A stretch of 54,940 nucleotides of DNA from Actinomycetota bacterium (lineage in GTDB: Bacteria > Actinomycetota > Acidimicrobiia > Acidimicrobiales > Acidimicrobilacustridaceae): positions 1-54,940 of the forward strand of contig WLMU01000002.1 of assembly GCA_009700115.1 (NCBI GenBank). Direction: 5' to 3'. The translations under genes were made by a program, and so were the position numbers. The notes below the pieces were generated by a model. That model was not told the origin of the DNA. It did not search any database and saw nothing but the letters and a program-made list of their open reading frames with translations. This document shows, in pieces, positions 8,855-18,413 of this stretch (the first letter of the stretch is position 1; each line of letters starts with the position of its first letter).

Positions 8855-9523
8855 ATGGCTATCAAGGTCGTTACCAAAGATTGCACGCAACTCAGTGATG
8901 CTGAGTTGGCAGAGATGGCAGATATCTGCGCGGATGGGCCGAGCCTCTACGAGGTTGGGCAACTTTCCAAGCAGGTAGAAGCGTGGGTCCTTGTTTCGTT
9001 GGCACGAGAAGGAAACGGCCTTAAGGGCTTCTCCTTCTGCACACTCGAGCGCATCGGTGGCACGCCAAGCGTGCTGATCGGTCTCGCTTCGGTGAAGCGG
9101 ACCTCGAAGCGATCCTCGGTTCTGCGAGCCATTCTCGCCGACCAGTTCAAGCGCGCCGTCATGGCTTTCCCAGACGAAGATGTGCTTATGGGCACCCGTT
9201 TCGCCACTGCAAGTGGTTTTGAAGCCTTCCGCACACTCGACGACATCATTCCTCGCCCCGACCACAAGGCCACCGGCGAAGAGCGTGCATGGGGGCGTCG
9301 TCTCGCAAAGCGATTCAGCATCAGCTCAAGTTCCTACGATGACAAGACGTTCATCGCCACTGGCGACGGTTCGTTCCCGTTGGCACTTGATTACGAATCT
9401 CTTGAGGCCGACAGTATCGATCCAGAGATCATCGGGTTGTTCAAGAACGTCGGCGCCAAGCGAGGCGATTCGCTCATTGCCTTTGGCTGGGCGATGGCCG
9501 AGGATCTCGCCAAGATCAAGTGA
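8855..9523 (+). CDS. Conserved-looking protein of unknown function
   Basis: I do not recognise this 222-residue protein. It is soluble with no signal peptide or membrane segment. The first ~130 residues alternate helices and strands (LSDAELAEMADIC, WVLVSLAREG, GFSFCTLERIGG, VLIGLASVKR, LRAILADQFKRAVMAF), which loosely resembles an acetyltransferase (GNAT) layout, but no acetyl-CoA loop is evident. The C-terminal third is acidic. Codon use is like its neighbours, so the gene is credible. It sits between dnaE and a nitroreductase gene 16 bases downstream. Confidence 0.7.
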   Translation: MAIKVVTKDCTQLSDAELAEMADICADGPSLYEVGQLSKQVEAWVLVSLAREGNGLKGFSFCTLERIGGTPSVLIGLASVKRTSKRSSVLRAILADQFKRAVMAFPDEDVLMGTRFATASGFEAFRTLDDIIPRPDHKATGEERAWGRRLAKRFSISSSSYDDKTFIATGDGSFPLALDYESLEADSIDPEIIGLFKNVGAKRGDSLIAFGWAMAEDLAKIK

Positions 9524-9539
9524 TCTCCTGGTCGGCGTG

Positions 9540-10139
9540 ATGCAATTCGCCGACGTTGTCACAAGCAGGCGGATGGTTCGCGCGTTCGAGTCGCGCCCAG
9601 TGCCGACCGAGGTACTTGATCGCATCCTCGACCTTGCACGTCATGTCCCAGCAGCAGGGAACACGCAAGGTTTAGATCTCGTCGTTCTCGAAGGAGAGCA
9701 GACAGCGAAGTATTGGGATGCGACATTGCCGAGCGAACGTCGCGTCAACTTTCCTTGGCCGCGGTTGCTCGACGCGCCGGTACTGATCATTCCAGTTTCA
9801 TGGCCTAGTGCGTATGTGGAGCGATACAGCGAGAGCGACAAGCAACGCACCGGACTCGGCGAGGGTGAAGATGCATGGACGGTGCCCTACTGGTATGTCG
9901 ATACGGCCTTTTCGGCCATGGTCGCGATGCTGGCCGCTGTCGACGAAGGCCTTGGGGCGTTGTTCTTCGGGCAGTTTGAACATGAGAGTGCGGTAAAGAC
10001 GGCGTTCAATATTCCTGAAGATCGCCGCCCGGTGGGAACGATTGCCCTCGGTTACGCGTTCGACGAGCAGCGACCAAGCGCATCGTCACAGCGACCTCGG
10101 CGAGCCTTCGACGAGGTCGTACACCGTGGCAATTGGTGA
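9540..10139 (+). CDS. Nitroreductase-family FMN oxidoreductase
   Basis: A 199-residue nitroreductase-fold protein. The N-terminus DVVTSRRMVRAFESRPV carries the basic FMN-phosphate-binding motif; APAAGNTQG-like sequence (VPAAGNTQG, about 40-48) and a C-terminal GTIALGYAF complete the family pattern. Such proteins reduce nitro compounds, quinones or flavins using NAD(P)H; a few are specialised. The substrate is not predictable. ATG 9540 gives the standard family N-terminus; earlier in-frame starts run through the previous gene. Its stop abuts the end of the convergent thioredoxin-domain gene with no space for a hairpin terminator. Confidence 0.88.
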   Translation: MQFADVVTSRRMVRAFESRPVPTEVLDRILDLARHVPAAGNTQGLDLVVLEGEQTAKYWDATLPSERRVNFPWPRLLDAPVLIIPVSWPSAYVERYSESDKQRTGLGEGEDAWTVPYWYVDTAFSAMVAMLAAVDEGLGALFFGQFEHESAVKTAFNIPEDRRPVGTIALGYAFDEQRPSASSQRPRRAFDEVVHRGNW

Positions 10140-12125
10140 TTAGTTGCCGGTGTTGAGGCGCTCGCGAAGTTCCTCGACGCTGGACGCTGGCGCCGCGCAT
10201 GCCATCTGGCGACACACATAGGCCCGCCCGTCCATGCCGATTTCTTCGCGGCCTTCCCAAAGTGGAGACGTTCCAGGAGTTCCCCAGGTGAGGACGCTTC
10301 GGGGTCGCCACTGCGAGTGAACTTCGGCAACAAGCTCGGGTCGATCTCCTGAGATCAGGATTTCGTCGATGCCCAGAACAGAAAGTTCTGCGCCGAGCAG
10401 AAGGTGGCCGAATCCGAGCGGAACCCGTGCGGCTGATTCGGCGATGCGGTCGATGATGGCGGTTGCGAAGTTGCGGTGCGTTTCATTGCCTGTGAGTGCA
10501 GACAGTCGGAGAAGACCAACGGCAGCGAGACTATTGGCGCATGCGGTGGCATTGTCCATGAGTTCTTTGGGGCGAGCGACAAGTTGATCGCCGTCGTGGC
10601 CATTGGTGAAGACTCCGATATCGGAAGTGTCGGAGAACAAGTCGATGAGCGCGTCGGCGGTGGAGGTTGCTTCATCAAGCCAACGGGGATCGCCGGTTGC
10701 TTCGTGCACCCGCACGAAGGCGTCGACGAGAGCGCCGTAGTCAGCGCTGAAAGCGAGGACGCGAGCCTCACCCTGCCATGAGCGCATCCAACGTCCGTTT
10801 ACCCGCAGGTTGTCGCACAGAAAGTTCGCATTTGTAACCGCGGCATCAAGCCACTTCGAGGTTCCGGTTGCTGCTGCGGCTTCGGCGATCGTGGAAAGCA
10901 TGAGCGCGTTCCATTCGGTGAGGACTTTGTCGTCGAGCCCAGGGCGAATGCGTTTGGAGCGTGCTTCGAACAGTGCGACGCGACCACGTTCGACTGCATC
11001 GGGGCGCTTGAGGTCACCTCGCACAACCCGCTCGAGAATATTGGTGTGTTCCCAGTTGCCCTGTTCGGTAACTCCGTACCAGCCGATGACGGCTTCGGCA
11101 TCGGCTCCACAAATCGTTCGAACTTCGTCGATTGACCAGACGTAGAACTTTCCTTCGACGCCTTCAGAATCGGCATCTTCGGCCGAATAAAAACCGCCAA
11201 GCGGATGACGAAGTTCATTGAGGACGTAGTTGATCGTTTCGTCGAGCGTCTGACGGAATCGCGGTTCGCCGGTGAGTTGCCACGCGTGCAGGTAAGCGCG
11301 GGCGAGAAGCGCCTGGTCGTACAGCATCTTCTCGAAGTGCGGAATGAGCCAGCGGCGATCTGTGGCGTAGCGAGCGAACCCTCCACCGAGATGATCGTAA
11401 ATACCGCCTGCGGCCATGGCGTCGAGTGACAGGAGAGCGGCCTCCAACGCTGCGGGATTATTCGTGCGGGCGTGATGGCGAAGAAGGAAATCGATTGCGA
11501 ACGTTTGGGGGAACTTCGGTGCTCCACCGAATCCGCCATCGGTTTTGTCAACCTGCCCCAAGAGGGCTGAGGTCGCTGCGACAAAGAGCGAAGTGTCAGG
11601 CTCTCGAGTTGGATGGGGGAGCTCCACGCCTTGGTCGATAGCGTCCGTGACGGTTGTTGCTTGTTCGATGAGCTCATCGCGCCGCGTCTGCCAGAGCTCG
11701 TTGATGCGGTCGCACAGTTCCGCGAAACCGAGATGACCTCCGCGGGAAGTTTTTGGGAAGTAGGTGCCGGCAAAGAACGGGCGTCCGTCGGGCAGACAGA
11801 ACACCGTCATTGGCCAACCGCCGTGACCGTTCATCGCTTGCACCGCGTCCATGTACACCGCGTCAACATCGGGGCGTTCTTCGCGATCGACTTTGACGTT
11901 CACGAAGAGTCGATTCATGAGCGCGCCGGTGGCTTCGTCCTCAAATGATTCGTGGGCCATCACGTGACACCAGTGGCACGCGGAGTAACCCACGGAAATG
12001 AGCACGGGTACATCGCGTCGTTTGGCTTCGGCCAATGCCTCGGGACCCCAGGGCCACCAGTCCACGGGATTATCAGCGTGCTGGCGGAGGTACGGGCTGG
12101 TCTCATTCGCAAGGCGGTTTGTCAC
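10140..12125 (-). CDS. Thioredoxin-domain protein of the YyaL/SPATA20 (DUF255) family
   Basis: A 661-residue protein. The N-terminal ~160 residues form a thioredoxin-like domain ([18 protein letters not shown], then SACHWCHVM with a CxxC motif). The rest resembles an alpha/alpha-toroid of the six-hairpin glycosidase type ([10 protein letters not shown]-like [20 protein letters not shown]). The family is widespread from bacteria to humans and its reaction is not established. No signal peptide, so cytoplasmic. GTG 12125 has a -10-like TACCCT 7 bases upstream, suggesting a leaderless transcript. Confidence 0.9.
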   Translation of the reverse strand: MTNRLANETSPYLRQHADNPVDWWPWGPEALAEAKRRDVPVLISVGYSACHWCHVMAHESFEDEATGALMNRLFVNVKVDREERPDVDAVYMDAVQAMNGHGGWPMTVFCLPDGRPFFAGTYFPKTSRGGHLGFAELCDRINELWQTRRDELIEQATTVTDAIDQGVELPHPTREPDTSLFVAATSALLGQVDKTDGGFGGAPKFPQTFAIDFLLRHHARTNNPAALEAALLSLDAMAAGGIYDHLGGGFARYATDRRWLIPHFEKMLYDQALLARAYLHAWQLTGEPRFRQTLDETINYVLNELRHPLGGFYSAEDADSEGVEGKFYVWSIDEVRTICGADAEAVIGWYGVTEQGNWEHTNILERVVRGDLKRPDAVERGRVALFEARSKRIRPGLDDKVLTEWNALMLSTIAEAAAATGTSKWLDAAVTNANFLCDNLRVNGRWMRSWQGEARVLAFSADYGALVDAFVRVHEATGDPRWLDEATSTADALIDLFSDTSDIGVFTNGHDGDQLVARPKELMDNATACANSLAAVGLLRLSALTGNETHRNFATAIIDRIAESAARVPLGFGHLLLGAELSVLGIDEILISGDRPELVAEVHSQWRPRSVLTWGTPGTSPLWEGREEIGMDGRAYVCRQMACAAPASSVEELRERLNTGN

Positions 12126-12132
12126 GGGCGGG

Positions 12133-12138
12133 AGGGTA
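12133..12138 (-). promoter_or_regulatory. Putative -10 box (TACCCT) for the thioredoxin-domain gene
   Basis: TACCCT on the minus strand, 7 bases before the GTG start at 12125, matches the TANNNT leaderless pattern seen across the window. Confidence 0.4.
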
Positions 12139-12153
12139 TCGGTCGCGAGGTCC

Positions 12154-12159
12154 TACGAT
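12154..12159 (+). promoter_or_regulatory. Putative -10 box (TACGAT) for the aldo/keto reductase
   Basis: TACGAT ends 6 bases before ATG 12166, so transcription probably begins at the start codon. It lies 15 bases from the oppositely directed box at 12133-12138, forming a compact divergent promoter. Confidence 0.45.
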
Positions 12160-12165
12160 GCGATC

Positions 12166-12993
12166 ATGACGACTGTTCCTCGAATCGCATTCAACGACGG
12201 CCACTCGATTCCCCAGATTGGTTTCGGAGTTTTCAAGATTCCCGCCGAAGAGGCAGAACAACTTGTGGGCCAAGCGATCGAGGTGGGCTATCGCCATATC
12301 GACACCGCGTGGGGCTATTTCAACGAAGAGGGAGTCGGCGCCGCGGTGAATAACTGCGGTCTGGCTCGTGAAGACATCTTCGTCACCACAAAGGTATGGA
12401 ATAGCTCGCAGGGCCGAGAACTTTCTGCCGAGTCATTCGATCGTTCGCTCGAAACGCTGGGCTTCGACTACCTCGATCTCCTCCTCATTCATTGGCCAGC
12501 GCCGGCGAACGATCTCTATGTCGAAACATGGGAGACGTTCATCGAATTGCGTGAAAGCGGCCGGGTGCGTTCGATTGGGGTCTCGAACTTCGAGCCCGAA
12601 CACCTCCACCGCATCATCGAAGCAACTGGCGTTGTGCCAGCGCTGAATCAGGTTGAACTGCACCCGTTCTTTCAACAGAAACTTCTGCGTGACTTTCATG
12701 ACCTTCATGGGATTGTGACCGAAGCATGGGGTCCCATCGCCCGTGGTTCGGTTGACGACGACCCGTTGCTCGTGATGTTGGCCAACAACTACGGCAGGAC
12801 GCCTGCGCAGATTGCTCTGCGCTGGGAGATCCAACACGGAATCGTCACCATTCCGAAATCGGCAACCCTGTCGCGAATTCAGTCCAACTTCGATGTGTTC
12901 GACTTCACGATCAGCGAGGACGATATGGCGATGATCGACGCGCTTGATCGCGAAGACGGACGCTTCGGTCCGCTTCCGTCAGAGATGAACTGA
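12166..12993 (+). CDS. Aldo/keto reductase
   Basis: A 275-residue single-domain AKR, a (beta/alpha)8 barrel using NADPH to reduce aldehydes and ketones. The full catalytic tetrad is visible: Asp and Tyr in IDTAWGYFNE, Lys in VTTKVWN, His in LLIHWP. The cofactor-binding loop is IPKSATLSRIQSN near the C-terminus. It resembles the 2,5-diketo-gluconate reductase/prostaglandin-F-synthase-type subgroup; the natural substrate cannot be told. ATG 12166 aligns with the usual N-terminus. Ends 9 bases before the convergent crotonase gene. Confidence 0.93.
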   Translation: MTTVPRIAFNDGHSIPQIGFGVFKIPAEEAEQLVGQAIEVGYRHIDTAWGYFNEEGVGAAVNNCGLAREDIFVTTKVWNSSQGRELSAESFDRSLETLGFDYLDLLLIHWPAPANDLYVETWETFIELRESGRVRSIGVSNFEPEHLHRIIEATGVVPALNQVELHPFFQQKLLRDFHDLHGIVTEAWGPIARGSVDDDPLLVMLANNYGRTPAQIALRWEIQHGIVTIPKSATLSRIQSNFDVFDFTISEDDMAMIDALDREDGRFGPLPSEMN

Positions 12994-13002
12994 TGGACTC
13001 AG

Positions 13003-13821
13003 TTACTTGCCTTCAAAGTTCGGCATGCGCTTTTCCGAAAATGCCTTCATGCCTTCCTTGGCATCGGCAGAGCGCATCACCGGAATGACGTGACCTATTT
13101 CGATTGGTTGTGCTTCGGACTCAGGTAACCAACCGGTTTCGATGACCGAGGCCTTCGCTGCCTTGACGGCGAGCGGACCATTGGCGCAAATGACTTCGGC
13201 GATTTCTCGGGCCTTGGTCATTCCTTCGCCGCTCGGGGCGATGTGGCTCACGAGCCCCCAGCGAAGCGCTTCTTCAGCATCGAGCACCCGGCCAGTGATG
13301 AGCATGTCCATTGCAACGGCGTAGGGGATCTGTCGCTTCAAGCGCATCGTGGAGCCGGCCCCAGCAATGAGACCGCGTTTCACTTCGGGAACGCCGAAGG
13401 TCGCGTGTGATTCGGCGATTCGGATATCGGTGGACTGCAACATTTCGCAGCCGCCGCCCATGCACTGGCCATTGACCACAGCAATGATCGGCTTCGTGCA
13501 CCAATGCGTGAGTAGGAGACCTTTGCCGGTGATGCCTGGGTCGGCTTTGAGTCGTTCCTGAATGAGTTTCGCCTCTTCGGTGATTTCTCCCGACATCCAG
13601 CCGTCGTTGAGATCGCCGCCTGCGCAATAAGCGATATCGCCGGCACCGGTGAGGATCACGCAACGAATTGAGTCGTCGCTGTCGGCGAGGTCCCATGCGT
13701 CGGCGAACCTCACGAGCATGTCGGGCACAAGGGCATTGCGGCGATGCGGACGGTTCATCGTGAGGATGAGCACTGGCCCTTCACGCTCCACGAGGAGAGT
13801 TGGTCCTTCAGTTTCGGTCAT
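13003..13821 (-). CDS. Enoyl-CoA hydratase/isomerase (crotonase) family protein
   Basis: A 272-residue crotonase. The oxyanion-hole segments AYCAGGDL and NGQCMGGGCEM and the acid/base region ATFGVPEVKRGLIAG with Glu are present, typical of hydratase-type members. It lies 24 bases after menE on the same strand, where menB might be expected. But MenB enzymes carry a SGGDQ-type segment and a distinctive glycine-rich active-site region and lack this Glu, so I do not call it MenB. It probably acts in acyl-CoA breakdown; the exact substrate is unknown. Confidence 0.88.
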   Translation of the reverse strand: MTETEGPTLLVEREGPVLILTMNRPHRRNALVPDMLVRFADAWDLADSDDSIRCVILTGAGDIAYCAGGDLNDGWMSGEITEEAKLIQERLKADPGITGKGLLLTHWCTKPIIAVVNGQCMGGGCEMLQSTDIRIAESHATFGVPEVKRGLIAGAGSTMRLKRQIPYAVAMDMLITGRVLDAEEALRWGLVSHIAPSGEGMTKAREIAEVICANGPLAVKAAKASVIETGWLPESEAQPIEIGHVIPVMRSADAKEGMKAFSEKRMPNFEGK

Positions 13822-13845
13822 GGTCTGCTCTTTCGTGCAAGAGGG

Positions 13846-14946
13846 TTACAGAAGTCGTCGTTCGATTTTTCCGAGTGGAGTGCGCGGCAGTGCGTCACGT
13901 AGTTCGATGCGTCGAGGCGCACAGTAGGGGGAAAGCGTCTGCTTCACGTGGTCTCGAAGTTCGTCGAGTGTTGGTGGCTGTGATGTGTCTGTGGCCACGA
14001 CGATGGCGGTAACGACGTGGCCCCATTCATCATCAGGGCGACCGACGACGGCAACCTCGGCGATTGAACCAAGTTGGGAAAGTGATTCCTCGACGGGAGC
14101 GGGCCAGATGTTCTCGCCGCCCGAGATGATGAGGTCGCCGCGCCGTCCGTGAACGATGAGGCGCCCATCAGTCAGTTCGCCAGCGTCGTTGGTGCGGAAC
14201 CAACCATCGGGCGTGCGGGGATCGATTCCGTCTCGATAGCAGCGCAACATCATGTCGCCGCGAACGTGGATCTCGCCATCGACGATCCGGAGTTCGACGC
14301 CTGGGAGAAGTTGGCCATCGAAGACAACGGCGCTGCCGGTTTCGGTCATGCCGTAACTCGCGCGGCAGTTGTCAGGGAGGTTCTCTGGTGCGGCCTGTCC
14401 GCCAACGATGATGCGGCGAAACAGCTGCGGATTGATGCGAGCGAGGGCGGTGGGCACCAGTGACGTAAGCGTGGCGCCTTCGCGGGCCGCAGCCTCGACA
14501 GTCTCAGCATCAAACCGATCATGGACGACAAGGGGAATTTCGAATGTGCGCGAACGAACCACGATCGCGAGTCCGGCGATATGTGTGAGGGGAAGACAAC
14601 ACAACCAACGATCGATTGATGCCTCGGCGCCGAGAGCGGTTGAGGTTGATCGTGCTGATGCTTCGAGCGAGGCGTGTGTATGCACAACACCCTTCGGCGT
14701 GCCCGTGCTTCCAGAGGTGGCAATCACAAGGGCATCGCCGGCTTCGACCTTTCGGCCCTTGAGTCGATGCTCGGTGCCTTCCGCATCAATCAGGAGAGTC
14801 GGGGAGAGGGCGGAGAGGAGCGCCTCTCTCGCTGCAACAGGGAGGCGAGGGTCGAGGGGCATAACGGCGTCATCGCGCTCCCAGGCCTGCGAGAGGGTCT
14901 CCACAAAGCGCTGTCCGGTCTGGGCGATCGCCACCAATTCCTGCAT
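13846..14946 (-). CDS. menE: o-Succinylbenzoate-CoA ligase (MenE-like)
   Basis: A 366-residue AMP-forming acyl-CoA ligase. It has the P-loop ATSGSTGTPKG, the motif YGMTETG, the GWFRTNDAGEL segment and a C-terminal PRTPLGKIERR with the catalytic Lys. It is shorter than most ligases (500+) because the N-terminal subdomain is reduced, as is common for MenE. MenE activates o-succinylbenzoate in menaquinone synthesis. The assignment rests on its place next to menA and close to menH, menD, menF and menG. ATG 14946 has a -10-like TAGCCT 8 bases upstream. Confidence 0.85.
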   Translation of the reverse strand: MQELVAIAQTGQRFVETLSQAWERDDAVMPLDPRLPVAAREALLSALSPTLLIDAEGTEHRLKGRKVEAGDALVIATSGSTGTPKGVVHTHASLEASARSTSTALGAEASIDRWLCCLPLTHIAGLAIVVRSRTFEIPLVVHDRFDAETVEAAAREGATLTSLVPTALARINPQLFRRIIVGGQAAPENLPDNCRASYGMTETGSAVVFDGQLLPGVELRIVDGEIHVRGDMMLRCYRDGIDPRTPDGWFRTNDAGELTDGRLIVHGRRGDLIISGGENIWPAPVEESLSQLGSIAEVAVVGRPDDEWGHVVTAIVVATDTSQPPTLDELRDHVKQTLSPYCAPRRIELRDALPRTPLGKIERRLL

Positions 14947-14954
14947 CGGGGTTG

Positions 14955-14960
14955 AGGCTA
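14955..14960 (-). promoter_or_regulatory. Putative -10 box (TAGCCT) for menE
   Basis: TAGCCT on the minus strand, 8 bases before ATG 14946. The 61-base gap between menE and menA should hold both divergent promoters. Confidence 0.35.
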
Positions 14961-15007
14961 GGCCTCAGATTCGGCGAGTTCGGGCTCCAACGGCCACACT
15001 TGCCGCC

Positions 15008-15898
15008 ATGAAGGACTGGATTGCTGGAGCCCGACCCCGAACCCTGCCTGCGGCACTGGTTCCCGTACTCGTCGGAACCGCCGCTGCGGCCGGGATGAAC
15101 GGTGAGACCAATGCGTTGAAGGGGCTCATCATCTGGCGTTTCGCCGCTGCCCTCGTGGTCTCGCTCGCGCTGCAAATCGGCGTGAACTACGCCAACGATT
15201 ATTCCGACGGAATTCGCGGCACCGATGCCGATCGGGTCGGACCAATGCGACTTACCGGTTCGGGTCGGAAAAAGCCGAGCGCAGTAAAGCGTGCGGCATT
15301 TGCATCATTTGGTGTTGCTGCGATTGCTGGACTTGGCCTTGCCGCGACAACGAGTTGGTGGTTGATTGCTGTCGGAGCGGTCGCAATTGCTGCCGCATGG
15401 TTTTATACCGGCGGTCCGCGGCCATACGGCTATGCCGGTCTTGGTGAGGCATTCGTATTCGTTTTCTTTGGAGTTGTCGCTACGACGGGATCGGCGTTCG
15501 TTCAAATCGAACGAATCACGCCGCTCACGCTGTTGATCTCCATTCCGGTCGGACTTTTCGCTACGGCGTTGTTAGTCGTCAACAATCTCCGCGATATCCC
15601 CGGCGATACCGCCGCAGGAAAGCGCACACTCGCTGTTCGTCTTGGAGACAAATGGACACGAGTTCTCTACATCGTGCTCATCGTGCTCCCGTTCATCACG
15701 GTGCCGTTCCTTTGCGGACTTTCGCAACGACCTGCGGGAGCGTTGTCGATGTTCGCGATCCTGCTGGCTCGCAAGCCTGTGCAACGCATCATTGAGGGTG
15801 CTCGTGGACCAGCGTTGATTCCAGTCCTTGGAGCAACTGGAAAGATTCAGTTGGCCTTTGGTGTGTTGATTTCTGCTGGATTGTTCTACGGCGGTTGA
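15008..15898 (+). CDS. menA: 1,4-Dihydroxy-2-naphthoate polyprenyltransferase
   Basis: A 296-residue UbiA-superfamily membrane prenyltransferase with about eight hydrophobic helices. It attaches the isoprenoid tail to dihydroxynaphthoate, giving demethylmenaquinone. Both Asp-rich motifs are present: NYANDYSDGIRGTD near residue 60 and NNLRDIPGD near residue 196, the second followed by GKRTLAVRLG typical of MenA. ATG 15008 gives the conserved KDWIAGARPRTLPAALVPV start; longer in-frame ORF sequence overlaps menE on the other strand and is not expected to be translated. Ends directly against the menH-like gene. Confidence 0.94.
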   Translation: MKDWIAGARPRTLPAALVPVLVGTAAAAGMNGETNALKGLIIWRFAAALVVSLALQIGVNYANDYSDGIRGTDADRVGPMRLTGSGRKKPSAVKRAAFASFGVAAIAGLGLAATTSWWLIAVGAVAIAAAWFYTGGPRPYGYAGLGEAFVFVFFGVVATTGSAFVQIERITPLTLLISIPVGLFATALLVVNNLRDIPGDTAAGKRTLAVRLGDKWTRVLYIVLIVLPFITVPFLCGLSQRPAGALSMFAILLARKPVQRIIEGARGPALIPVLGATGKIQLAFGVLISAGLFYGG

Positions 15899-16717
15899 TC
15901 AAGAGGTTTTAGACAACCACTCAGCAACCGCTGTCGAGGCTGCTGTTGGGTTTTCTAAGTGAGCGCTGTGTCCGGATTCTGCGATCGCCATAAACGACGC
16001 GTTGTTTCCGATCGATGCAACGAGTCGATGGCCAAGTTGAGAGAACTTCTCGTCGTTGGAGCCGGCGAGAACGAGGACGGGCATTGTGAGGTTGTTGAGG
16101 CGATCCCATAAGGGCGCCTGAGTTCCGACTCCACACAGTCGAAGGCTTGAAGCCAAGCCGGCTGCGGAGTTGAGGGAGCGTTGTTCGCGCATCGATTGTT
16201 GCGCCGTGAGTGATGCAAAGAGAGGTTGTGCAAGCCACTCGTCGAGGAACGTTTCGACTCCAACGCTTTCGAGGTGGTCGGCAAGGGTTTCGTCAGCTGA
16301 CTGACGTTGTGATCGTTCGATCTCGCTGTCGATGCCTCCGGTGGCACCGATGAGGACGAGTCGTTCGACCAGCTCAGGAAAGGCAAGGGCGAGATGCAGG
16401 GCGACGCGGCCGCCGAGCGAGTACCCAATGACGACGCTCGGGGCGATGGCTGATGCGATCATCGTGGCTGTTTGCTTCAGGTCGCCACGGACATCTGTCG
16501 AACCGCCATGACCGGGCAGGTCAATTGCCACGATGGGAGTGGCCGCAGCGAGTTGATCTGCGAATGGCCCCCAGCATTTGGCGGTTTGGGTGAACCCGTG
16601 AAGCAAAGTGATTGGGGTGGTGTCAGCGGGTGGTCCCGACCGGATGCTGGAAAGAACTTGGAAAGCCACTCCCTCAGCGTAGAGCCCGGGCCAGCGCGGA
16701 CCGTAGGCTGCTGCCAT
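15899..16717 (-). CDS. menH: Alpha/beta hydrolase, probable MenH (SHCHC synthase)
   Basis: A 272-residue alpha/beta hydrolase with the oxyanion motif LLHGFTQ, IDLPGHGGS, the nucleophile elbow IGYSLGGR (Ser), Asp in AGSNDEKF and His in ESGHSAHLEN. These match MenH, which removes pyruvate from SEPHCHC to form SHCHC after MenD. The divergent position against menD supports this, though many hydrolases share the motifs. ATG 16717 overlaps the menD ATG (CATG at 16715-16718); translation might instead start at an in-frame GTG some 15 codons in. Confidence 0.78.
   Translation of the reverse strand: MAAAYGPRWPGLYAEGVAFQVLSSIRSGPPADTTPITLLHGFTQTAKCWGPFADQLAAATPIVAIDLPGHGGSTDVRGDLKQTATMIASAIAPSVVIGYSLGGRVALHLALAFPELVERLVLIGATGGIDSEIERSQRQSADETLADHLESVGVETFLDEWLAQPLFASLTAQQSMREQRSLNSAAGLASSLRLCGVGTQAPLWDRLNNLTMPVLVLAGSNDEKFSQLGHRLVASIGNNASFMAIAESGHSAHLENPTAASTAVAEWLSKTS
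16704..16709 (+). promoter_or_regulatory. Putative -10 box (TAGGCT) for leaderless menD
   Basis: TAGGCT ends 6 bases before ATG 16716. Because menH and menD starts overlap, this box lies inside the menH coding sequence. Confidence 0.45.
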
Positions 16718-18413
16718 GACTGACGAGGACAATGGCGTACTCAACGCAACGTTCTGCGCCACCCTCGTCGATGAGTGGGTCCGTAATGGTTTGACCGATG
16801 CGGTGGTGTGTCCCGGCTCACGGTCGACTCCCATGGCAGTAGCGCTCGCATCTGATGATCGCGTGAGGGTTCATGTCCATCACGACGAGCGTTCGGGGTC
16901 GTTTATGGCGCTCGGCCTTTCGCGTGCAACGGGGCGCGCCACGCTCGTCCTATGTACAAGTGGAACAGCTGCGGTCGAGTTTCATCCGGCTGTTGTCGAG
17001 GCCGATCTCGATCGGGTCCCCTTGCTCGTCGTCACCGCCGATCGACCGCCTCGACTGCGTGGCATAGGCGCCCCTCAAACAATCGATCAAGTGGGTCTCT
17101 ACGGTGGCTCGGTGCGAGCAGAATTTGATGGTCCACTCCCGTCAACTGAGAACACATCTTCTTGGCGCTCACTCGCGAAACGTTCATGGTGGGCCACTGT
17201 GGGATCGGACCCCGGGCCGGTTCATTGCAACCTTCCTTTCGATGAACCGCTGCTCGGAGCGCCAGCGCAATTGCCACCGTTGGATGACCTCCAACATGTC
17301 GCTGTCGATCCCGGAGATCCGTTTACGGATCCGGGGCCGTTGCCATTACGCGGCGTGATTATCGCTGGAAGCGGAATCGATGATCCCGACGCAGTTTTGC
17401 AATTAGCTGAAACGTTGGGATGGCCAATTCTCGCTGACCCACGCAGCGGATGTCGTGGCGAACATCGAAATGTGATCGCACATGCCGACACCCTGATGCG
17501 TGGTGATGGCGCGCAGACCTTGGTCGAGATGATTCTTCGGTTTGGTTCACTTCCTGCGTCGAAAGTGGTGGGCGAGTGGATTGGTTCGGTCAACGTGCCG
17601 CACGTCCATGTCGATCCCACAGCGGTCGTGAACGATCCCTCTCGTTCTGTCACCCTCCGCGTGCGCCAGTCAGCCTCTGTCTATGTCCGATCAATTCTTC
17701 CTCTCGTTGAGCGCGTGTCTGACCCAACATGGAATGAGATTTGGCGCAAAAGCGATGACGCCGCCGAGGCTGCATTCGAAATGGTGTTGAAAAACTTCGA
17801 TTCGATAACTGAGCCAGGGGTTGCTCGGCAAACTGTCGCTGCAATTGCTGCTGGTGGAACTCTTGTGGTTTCTTCTTCAATGCCAATCCGCGATGTGGAA
17901 TGGTTCAGTGCCCGACGCGATGGGCTCACCGTGGTGTCGAACCGCGGAGCAAATGGCATCGACGGGGTGGTCTCCACCGCTGCGGGTGTTGCGCTCTCTG
18001 GTTGTCCCACCGTGTTGCTTATCGGTGACGTTGCCTTTCTTCACGATACGAACGGGTTGCTTGGGCTCGATGCTCGTGGCGTGGATCTGTGCATCGTCGT
18101 TGTCGATAACGATGGCGGTGGAATCTTTTCGTTCCTCCCTCAAGCCGCAGCTCTTGATACAGAGAAGTACGAACAACTCTTCGGCACTCCCCACGGCGTT
18201 GATCTGGCGATGATTGCTCACGCCCACGGACTCCCCGTACTCGAAGCCGCCGACGATGGAGCGATCGGGCTAGCTGTCGAAGCCTCGCTCGCTGCCGGTG
18301 GCGTGCATATCGTCATGGCGCGGTCGCGTCGAGCTGAGAATGTTGCGGTTCATGATGAACTCCAGCGAGCGGGGCGAGAAGCCGCAGTAAGCGCTGGGTG
18401 GCTTACGGCCTGA
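16716..18413 (+). CDS. menD: 2-Succinyl-5-enolpyruvyl-6-hydroxy-3-cyclohexene-1-carboxylate synthase
   Basis: A 565-residue thiamine-diphosphate enzyme that joins isochorismate and 2-oxoglutarate in menaquinone synthesis. N-terminal VCPGSRSTPMAVAL and HHDERSGSFMALGL (catalytic Glu) are MenD hallmarks, as is LCTSGTAAVEFHPAVVEA. The C-terminal TDP-binding stretch runs from GDVAFLHDTNGLLG to VVDNDGGGIFSFLPQ. Length is normal. ATG 16716 has a -10-like box 6 bases upstream. The last 11 bases overlap the end of the convergent menF. Confidence 0.96.
   Translation: MTDEDNGVLNATFCATLVDEWVRNGLTDAVVCPGSRSTPMAVALASDDRVRVHVHHDERSGSFMALGLSRATGRATLVLCTSGTAAVEFHPAVVEADLDRVPLLVVTADRPPRLRGIGAPQTIDQVGLYGGSVRAEFDGPLPSTENTSSWRSLAKRSWWATVGSDPGPVHCNLPFDEPLLGAPAQLPPLDDLQHVAVDPGDPFTDPGPLPLRGVIIAGSGIDDPDAVLQLAETLGWPILADPRSGCRGEHRNVIAHADTLMRGDGAQTLVEMILRFGSLPASKVVGEWIGSVNVPHVHVDPTAVVNDPSRSVTLRVRQSASVYVRSILPLVERVSDPTWNEIWRKSDDAAEAAFEMVLKNFDSITEPGVARQTVAAIAAGGTLVVSSSMPIRDVEWFSARRDGLTVVSNRGANGIDGVVSTAAGVALSGCPTVLLIGDVAFLHDTNGLLGLDARGVDLCIVVVDNDGGGIFSFLPQAAALDTEKYEQLFGTPHGVDLAMIAHAHGLPVLEAADDGAIGLAVEASLAAGGVHIVMARSRRAENVAVHDELQRAGREAAVSAGWLTA

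Noticed and set aside
13003-13821. Calling the crotonase MenB because it lies beside menE
   Set aside because: It has the hydratase-type GVPE segment and lacks the MenB-type SGGDQ region.
14369-15007. N-terminal extension of menA
   Set aside because: Runs antisense through menE; the MenA family start is at 15008.
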